Source: Deltaproteobacteria bacterium (lineage in GTDB: Bacteria > Desulfobacterota_C > Deferrisomatia > Deferrisomatales > JACRMM01). Taken from it: a stretch of DNA of 5,050 nt. The notes beneath the pieces are model-generated. The model was not told the DNA's origin and did no database searches. It saw nothing but the letters and a program-made list of their open reading frames with translations. The stretch covers positions 1-5,050 of the forward strand of contig JACRCS010001013.1 in assembly GCA_016218905.1 (NCBI GenBank). Reading direction: 5' to 3'. The position numbers were made by a program, and so were the translations under genes. Positions 4,919 through 5,050 of this stretch are shown one piece after another (position 1 is the first letter of the stretch; every line of letters starts with the position of its first letter).

Positions 4919-5050
4919 TTAGCGCCAATCTTCCGCCAAGCGCAGCCAGGGCTCCGGCCGGCTGCCCGTCCGGGCGGCGGCGACCAGGAGCCGAGGCAGG
5001 ATAGCGGCGAGATCGAAGCGACGATTGAACCGGTACTGGTACTCACCGAG
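4919..5050 (-). CDS. IS1595-family (ISXO2-like) transposase, C-terminal end
   Basis: The last 43 codons of a gene entering from the right edge, ending at TAA (4921-4919). The reading LGEYQYRFNRRFDL, then AAILPRLLVAAARTG and LRLAEDWR, matches the usual end of DDE transposases of the IS1595 group. In that group a (E)YxYRFNRR motif, containing the Glu of the catalytic DDE triad shortly before it or within this region, precedes a final Leu-rich helix and a short stop-proximal tail. It catalyses cut-and-paste or copy movement of its insertion sequence. The remainder and the right-hand end of the element lie outside. The left terminal repeat should lie within roughly 4757-4918, but I could not define it from one end. 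Whether the element is intact or a remnant cannot be told. Confidence 0.8.
   Translation of the reverse strand, partial: LGEYQYRFNRRFDLAAILPRLLVAAARTGSRPEPWLRLAEDWR

Overview
The window is GC-rich and comes from a bacterium with an outer membrane. It encodes an outer-membrane β-barrel domain ending in the classical terminal Phe, several Sec signal peptides and periplasmic-type proteins, and it uses GTG and TTG starts with good Shine-Dalgarno sites. The style (Cys-containing anchor tail, Fn3/β-helix surface proteins, excisionase-type HTH fused to a PTS EIIA domain, a Hyf-like membrane subunit) fits Acidobacteriota, Myxococcota/Desulfobacterota or a similar deep lineage. That placement is inference; no marker gene is present.

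Layout. (1) Bases 1-1936, minus strand: an operon-like run read right to left. It begins with a regulator made of an excisionase/MerR-like HTH and a PTS EIIA (PtsN-type) domain. Next is a secreted NodB/CE4 polysaccharide deacetylase with a TTG start, then the first 111 codons of a HyfB/NuoL-like proton-translocating membrane subunit that overlaps the deacetylase by 8 nt. (2) Bases 1937-2134: a divergent intergenic region. It holds a good sigma70-like promoter for the minus-strand operon, with an A/T tract upstream and a GC dyad in its spacer, and a weaker promoter candidate for the plus strand. (3) Bases 2135-2419, plus strand: a small secreted Lys/Glu-repeat protein followed by a textbook intrinsic terminator. 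(4) Bases 2570-4756, minus strand: a 728-residue protein. It reads as a secreted β-helix/Fn3 surface protein with a Cys-motif/TM/Arg anchor-like tail, fused in frame to a second signal-like segment and a β-barrel. (5) Bases 4919-5050, minus strand: the last 43 codons of an IS1595-type transposase.

How the parts relate. The regulator, deacetylase and Hyf-like gene are probably co-transcribed. The EIIA domain suggests phosphorylation-responsive control, but no other PTS component is visible and the functional link to envelope glycan or membrane energetics is not shown by this sequence. The β-helix/β-barrel gene converges on the small repeat protein and appears independent. The transposase remnant lies directly upstream of it in the same orientation. 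No RNA gene, CRISPR array or complete mobile element was seen, and no gene-free stretch exceeds 300 bases. The least ordinary item is the internal anchor-tail-to-barrel fusion in the 728-residue protein.
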